Below are positions 60,545 to 64,000 of a stretch of DNA of 64,000 bases, piece by piece. Source of the stretch: Bradyrhizobium diazoefficiens (GTDB lineage Bacteria; Pseudomonadota; Alphaproteobacteria; Rhizobiales; Xanthobacteraceae); contig NZ_CP067100.1 in assembly GCF_016616235.1 (NCBI RefSeq), positions 5,081,001 to 5,145,000 on the forward strand. Reading direction: 5' to 3'. The notes under the pieces were generated by a model. The model was not told the origin of the DNA. It ran no database searches and saw only the letters and a program-made list of their open reading frames with translations. Positions within the stretch are counted from its first letter, which is position 1, and each line of letters begins with the position of its first letter. A program made the position numbers and the translations under genes.

Positions 60545-60958
60545 ATGCAGGATGAGTTGCTCGTCATTCTGGGGGCTGAAGTTACGATACTTGCCTTCGT
60601 AGCCGCGATGACCCTGTACGCCAGGCGAATGGATGTTCTGAGCGGACGCTCGTTCGAGCGATCGGTGGTCTCGCCCATGGGCAACAAGCATCCGTTACGG
60701 TCGCTTCGCCGGAAGCCGCGCGATCTGCTGCGGCTGATCAGGAGGTGGGGCGACCTCGCTACGTTCGCGTTCCCCCCACGAAATCTCCTGCGGCGACCTA
60801 TCATCACCAGAGCGCTGCGGTGGGGCGTTCAAACCAGACCACAGACTCCGTTCCGGCGCGTGATGCGCTCGCGGCGGCCGGGCACACCCGCTGCCGATGC
60901 GTCCGGCCGCCCAGCCCTGCTTTCAGAGGCTGGCCGCAACGCCAGCGCCCAGAGATAG
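60545..60958 (+). CDS. Possible small membrane protein with basic C-terminus
   Basis: From ATG 60545 the frame has 137 residues. The first 30 (MQDELLVILGAEVTILAFVA, then AMTLYARRMDVL) form a membrane span with positive residues after it, reading well. The long Arg/Pro-rich remainder may be untranslated or real. The ribosome site is weak. It is convergent with the membrane fusion protein gene. Confidence 0.3.
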   Translation: MQDELLVILGAEVTILAFVAAMTLYARRMDVLSGRSFERSVVSPMGNKHPLRSLRRKPRDLLRLIRRWGDLATFAFPPRNLLRRPIITRALRWGVQTRPQTPFRRVMRSRRPGTPAADASGRPALLSEAGRNASAQR

Positions 60959-61008
60959 GGCGCCGGCGCCGAATGCATGCGGTCGTGGCTGCTTTCTTCC
61001 GCGAAGAC

Positions 61009-62322
61009 TCAGCGCTCCTTGAACGCGCGGCCCGCCTGATCCTGCAGCGGCTTGAGCAGGTAGGACAGCGCGGTCCGGCCTGCCGTCCTGATGAAGACCT
61101 CGACCGGCATGCCGGGCAGCAGCTTGGCCGACCCGAGTTTCGCCAGCTCCGCCGGCTTCAGCAGGACGCGGCCCGTGTAGTAGCTCGTGCCAGCGCGCTG
61201 GTCCTGGGTAATGTCTGCCGAGACCATGCTGACCTCCCCGTCGATTTCGGGCGTGGTCTTCTGGTTAAACGCTGCGAACCGCATTGTCGCGATCTGCCCC
61301 ACATAGACCTGGTCGATATCGCGCGGTGCGATCTTGACCTCGACCGCAAGCGAGTCTGCATCCGGCACGATCAGCATGATCTGCTCGCCGGGAGAGATCA
61401 CACCCCCAACGGTGTGGACGCTGAGCTCGTGGACGCGGCCGGATTGGGGCGCCCGGATCTCGATCCGATTCAATTGGTCGACCGCCGCAGTCTTGCGCTC
61501 GCCCAGTTCGGAGAGTTTCGAACGCGTCTCGATCAGGTCCTTGCCGACTTCCGTCCGCAGGTCCTGGTCGATTTGAATGCTCTGGAGTCCGATTTCCGAG
61601 ATCTTGCCCTTCGACTGAGCAATCATTCCCGCGAGCTGGCTCCGCTCGCCTTCGATGCGGGCGGAGTCGCGCTCAAGGGCATTGAGCCGCGTGATCGGCA
61701 CCAGATTCTTCTGCCAGAGGCTGCGCACGCCCTCCAGCTCCTGGCGGATGAATTCGACTTCCTTCTGCTTGGCTTCGGTCTGGCCGGTGTAGCCCTTGAT
61801 CTCGTTCTCCAGCTGCGCGCTCTTCTCCTGCAACTGCGCTTTTTGGCCGTTCCTCGCCTGACGACGCAGATCGAACAGCTTCCGCTCCGCGGTGATTGCA
61901 CGATTAGCCTCGGAGTTGCTATCCTTGGCCCGATCGAGCAGCACCTTGGGAAACACGACCTGCTCGGCGCCATCGCGCTCGGCCTCCAGTCGAGCCTGCC
62001 GCGCGAACAGCTCATCAATGCTGTTGGTGACGATCGTCGCATTGGCGAGCGTCTGGGTCTCGTCGAGGCGGATCAAAACGTCCCCTGCATTGACCCGGTC
62101 GCCTTGCCGAACGCGCAACTCTCCCACGATCCCGCCAGTGGCGTGCTGGACCTTCTTGACGCTCGAATCCACCACGACTACGCCTTGGGCGATCACTGCG
62201 CCCGACAATTGAGTCGTTGTCGCCCAACCGCCGACCCCAAAGGTCACCAGGGCGAACATGATCATTCCCACGATCATGTAACGCTGAATGGACTGCAACG
62301 CCGGCGCCACCTGACCGTTCAT
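61009..62322 (-). CDS. Type I secretion membrane fusion protein (HlyD family)
   Basis: The protein has 437 residues: one membrane span near residue 20 (YMIVGMIMFALVTFGVGGWA), a biotinyl-lipoyl-like part (KKVQHATGGIVGELRVRQGDRVNAGDVLIRLDE), a long coiled-coil hairpin (about 110-270) and the C-terminal beta domain (IRAPQSGRVHELSVHTVGGV). It bridges the inner-membrane ABC transporter and an outer-membrane TolC-type channel. The ATG at 62322 overlaps the transporter gene stop (ATGA), so both are one transcript. No outer-membrane gene is inside the window. Confidence 0.94.
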   Translation of the reverse strand: MNGQVAPALQSIQRYMIVGMIMFALVTFGVGGWATTTQLSGAVIAQGVVVVDSSVKKVQHATGGIVGELRVRQGDRVNAGDVLIRLDETQTLANATIVTNSIDELFARQARLEAERDGAEQVVFPKVLLDRAKDSNSEANRAITAERKLFDLRRQARNGQKAQLQEKSAQLENEIKGYTGQTEAKQKEVEFIRQELEGVRSLWQKNLVPITRLNALERDSARIEGERSQLAGMIAQSKGKISEIGLQSIQIDQDLRTEVGKDLIETRSKLSELGERKTAAVDQLNRIEIRAPQSGRVHELSVHTVGGVISPGEQIMLIVPDADSLAVEVKIAPRDIDQVYVGQIATMRFAAFNQKTTPEIDGEVSMVSADITQDQRAGTSYYTGRVLLKPAELAKLGSAKLLPGMPVEVFIRTAGRTALSYLLKPLQDQAGRAFKER

Positions 62323-64000
62323 CGGCCGCCTCCATGAGCTTCCGCAACGACCTTGAGCGGTACCGGATTCCGCAACACGCGCTTGAGAACCTCCTCTCTC
62401 TTGCCGAAGGACTGGACCCTGCCTTCTCCGAGGCACAAGACATGGTCCACGCCTTCCAGCGCCTTCGGCCGATGCGCGACAACGGCGACAATCCCACCGC
62501 GGCGCCGCACGTTCAGGATCGCCTCGGTCAAGGCCTCCTCGCCCTCGGCATCGAGATTGGAAGAGGGTTCATCAAGCACGACCAGGAAGGGCTTGCCGTA
62601 AAAGGCGCGCGCAAGCCCGATACGCTGCCGCTGACCCGCCGACAGCGCCAACCCTCCCTCGCCGATCTTCGTGCTGTAGCCGTCCGGAAGGGAGAGGACG
62701 AGGTCATGCGCACCTGCGGCATGCGAGGCTTCCAGAACAGCGGCGGCGGTAGCGTGCGGGTCGAATCGTGCAATGTTCATCGCAATGCTGCCGTCGAACA
62801 ATTCGACGTCCTGGGGCAGATAACCGATATGCTTGCCGAGAGCGTCCGAAGACCAGTGATCAAGGGCGGCATTGTCGAGCCGGATCCGGCCTCGAATGCA
62901 CGGCCACACTCCCACCAGCGCGCGCGCCAGCGTCGACTTGCCGGATCCGCTCGGACCAATGATTCCAACCGCCTGCCCGCTCCGCAGCTGGAACGACACT
63001 TCGCTGAGCGTCGGCCTTTCGGCGTTCGGCGCACCGATATAGAGGTTCTCGGCGGTGAGGGTTTCAACAGGCGCAGGCAATGCCAACCGCTCCTCCTCGT
63101 GAGGCAGAAGCTTCAGCAAGTGATCGAGCCGTTGTCCCGATTGTCGCGCGGCGACGAATCCCTTCCAATTCGCAATGGCCATTTCGACGGGCGCCAGGGC
63201 CCGCGCGGTGAGGATCGATCCGGCAATGATGATGCCGGCCGTCGATTCCTGGTTGATGACGAGGACGGCGCCAACGGCAAGAACCAGCGATTGCAAGATC
63301 GCCCGGAAAATCTTGGAAGCACCACCGAGTCCGTTTGCGACATCGCTGGCTCGCTCATGGGCCGCGAGGTATTTCGCGTTGACATCTCGCCAACGCAAGG
63401 CCGCCTGGTGCCGCATGCCCATGGCCTGCAGAACCTCGGCATTGCGCCGTCCCTCGAGCGCGAGGGCAGTTCGCGAAACGGCGAGACGCGAGCTCGCCTT
63501 TGCCGGCCCTCGGGTGTGCGTTTCCGTGAGCATCGTAACGCCGACCAGCACCAGCGCGCCGACCAGCGCAGTGACGCCAATCCAGAAGTGAAAGAGGAAG
63601 CAGACGCCAAGATAGATCGGCATCCAGGGCAGATCGAAGAGCGCCGTCGGCCCTCCGCTCGACAGGAAGCTGCGGACCTGATCGAGGTCCCGCACCGGCT
63701 GCAGGCCATCGCCATCCGCTCTGGTCTTCAAAGGCAAGCGAACAAGCGCGTCAAAGATGCGAACGCCCAGACTTTCATCAAGGTACCGGCCGACCCGGGC
63801 GCTGATCCTGCTCCTGACGAGGTCGAGCCCGCCCTGGAACAGGTAAAGCACCGTGGCCAGAACCATCAAGGCGACCAGCGTCGGTATGCTGCGTCCGGGC
63901 AGCACCCGATCATAGACTTGTAACATGAAAAACGAGCCGGTGAGCATGAGCAGATTGCTCATCCCGCTGAAGGCCGCGAGTGCCCAGAAAATCCGGCGGC
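62319..64000 (-). CDS. Type I secretion ABC transporter (PrtD/LapB type), cut by the window edge
   Basis: At least 559 residues are present; the frame runs off the window with RRIFWALAAFSGMSNLLMLTG, so the true start lies outside. The membrane domain (LQVYDRVLPGRSIPTLVALM) is followed by an ATPase with Walker A (GPSGSGKSTLA), signature (LSAGQRQRIGLARAF) and Walker B (LVVLDEPSSNLD). Sequence fits the PrtD family, which exports proteases, adhesins and other proteins with C-terminal signals. The substrate may be the repeat protein at 53714 or a protein encoded beyond the edge. Confidence 0.94.
   Translation of the reverse strand, partial: RRIFWALAAFSGMSNLLMLTGSFFMLQVYDRVLPGRSIPTLVALMVLATVLYLFQGGLDLVRSRISARVGRYLDESLGVRIFDALVRLPLKTRADGDGLQPVRDLDQVRSFLSSGGPTALFDLPWMPIYLGVCFLFHFWIGVTALVGALVLVGVTMLTETHTRGPAKASSRLAVSRTALALEGRRNAEVLQAMGMRHQAALRWRDVNAKYLAAHERASDVANGLGGASKIFRAILQSLVLAVGAVLVINQESTAGIIIAGSILTARALAPVEMAIANWKGFVAARQSGQRLDHLLKLLPHEEERLALPAPVETLTAENLYIGAPNAERPTLSEVSFQLRSGQAVGIIGPSGSGKSTLARALVGVWPCIRGRIRLDNAALDHWSSDALGKHIGYLPQDVELFDGSIAMNIARFDPHATAAAVLEASHAAGAHDLVLSLPDGYSTKIGEGGLALSAGQRQRIGLARAFYGKPFLVVLDEPSSNLDAEGEEALTEAILNVRRRGGIVAVVAHRPKALEGVDHVLCLGEGRVQSFGKREEVLKRVLRNPVPLKVVAEAHGGGR

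Noticed and set aside
62334..63923. Plus-strand frame of 529 residues
   Set aside because: It lies opposite the type I ABC transporter gene and has no recognisable domain; the GC-rich codon pattern opens long antisense frames.

Overview
The window is GC-rich alphaproteobacterial DNA, most like Bradyrhizobium and relatives (Nitrobacteraceae). The judgement rests on the gene families seen (paired acyl-CoA dehydrogenases with class III CoA-transferases, IclR regulators, Liv-type and TRAP uptake systems, Bug-type binding proteins, an alphaproteobacterial H-NS-like protein, many short zinc-ribbon proteins familiar from rhizobia) and on an alphaproteobacterial-type LexA box. No rRNA, tRNA or CRISPR array was found.

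1-21.9 kb is a catabolic region. One leftward gene set runs from a dienelactone hydrolase through a periplasmic binding protein, LivH, LivM, LivG, LivF, a CoA-transferase and two acyl-CoA dehydrogenases (the last cut by the window edge). A second set holds a binding protein and a CoA-transferase. A third repeats the CoA-transferase plus two-dehydrogenase module (13.6-17.2 kb). A TRAP transporter and an SMP-30 lactonase-like gene run rightward at 17.4-21.2 kb. Two IclR regulators and an enoyl-CoA hydratase sit between them. The logic is uptake of an organic acid, activation by CoA transfer, dehydrogenation and hydration. The substrate cannot be read from the sequence.

21.2-31 kb is a scar and accessory region. 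A Bug-type binding protein gene breaks off at about 21.88 kb and joins, head-on, the first 37 codons of a Ku gene. Beyond it lie a hypothetical gene with a LexA-type box, a large serine recombinase, a chimeric ORF, several short CxxC proteins, a zinc-motif protein of 478 residues and an orphan protein resembling the C-terminal domain of RNA polymerase alpha.

31-46.7 kb holds ordinary genes: SCO1, a Tat-exported metallo-beta-lactamase-fold enzyme, a hydrolase-adenylate cyclase fusion, a caspase-family protein, LysR with a Bug protein and an intradiol dioxygenase, a NUDIX hydrolase, Crp/Fnr and LuxR-type regulators, and several very short genes.

43-64 kb is the most unusual part. It has repeated AT-rich islands in front of genes and an H-NS-like gene. 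It also holds two of three paralogous small proteins with a twin-arginine RR-x-FLK leader and a Gly/Asn/Ser-rich tail (the third is at 26.7 kb). Further on come an FkbH-ACP cassette divergent from GNAT and VOC genes, and a protein of 1,894 residues built on near-identical 1,047-bp repeats (DUF4082 plus Ig-like units), Calx-beta domains and a glucose/sorbosone-dehydrogenase-like domain. A LapG-type cysteine peptidase and a type I secretion ABC transporter with its membrane fusion protein close the window. I read this as a silencer-controlled cell-surface and secretion locus; that reading is inference.
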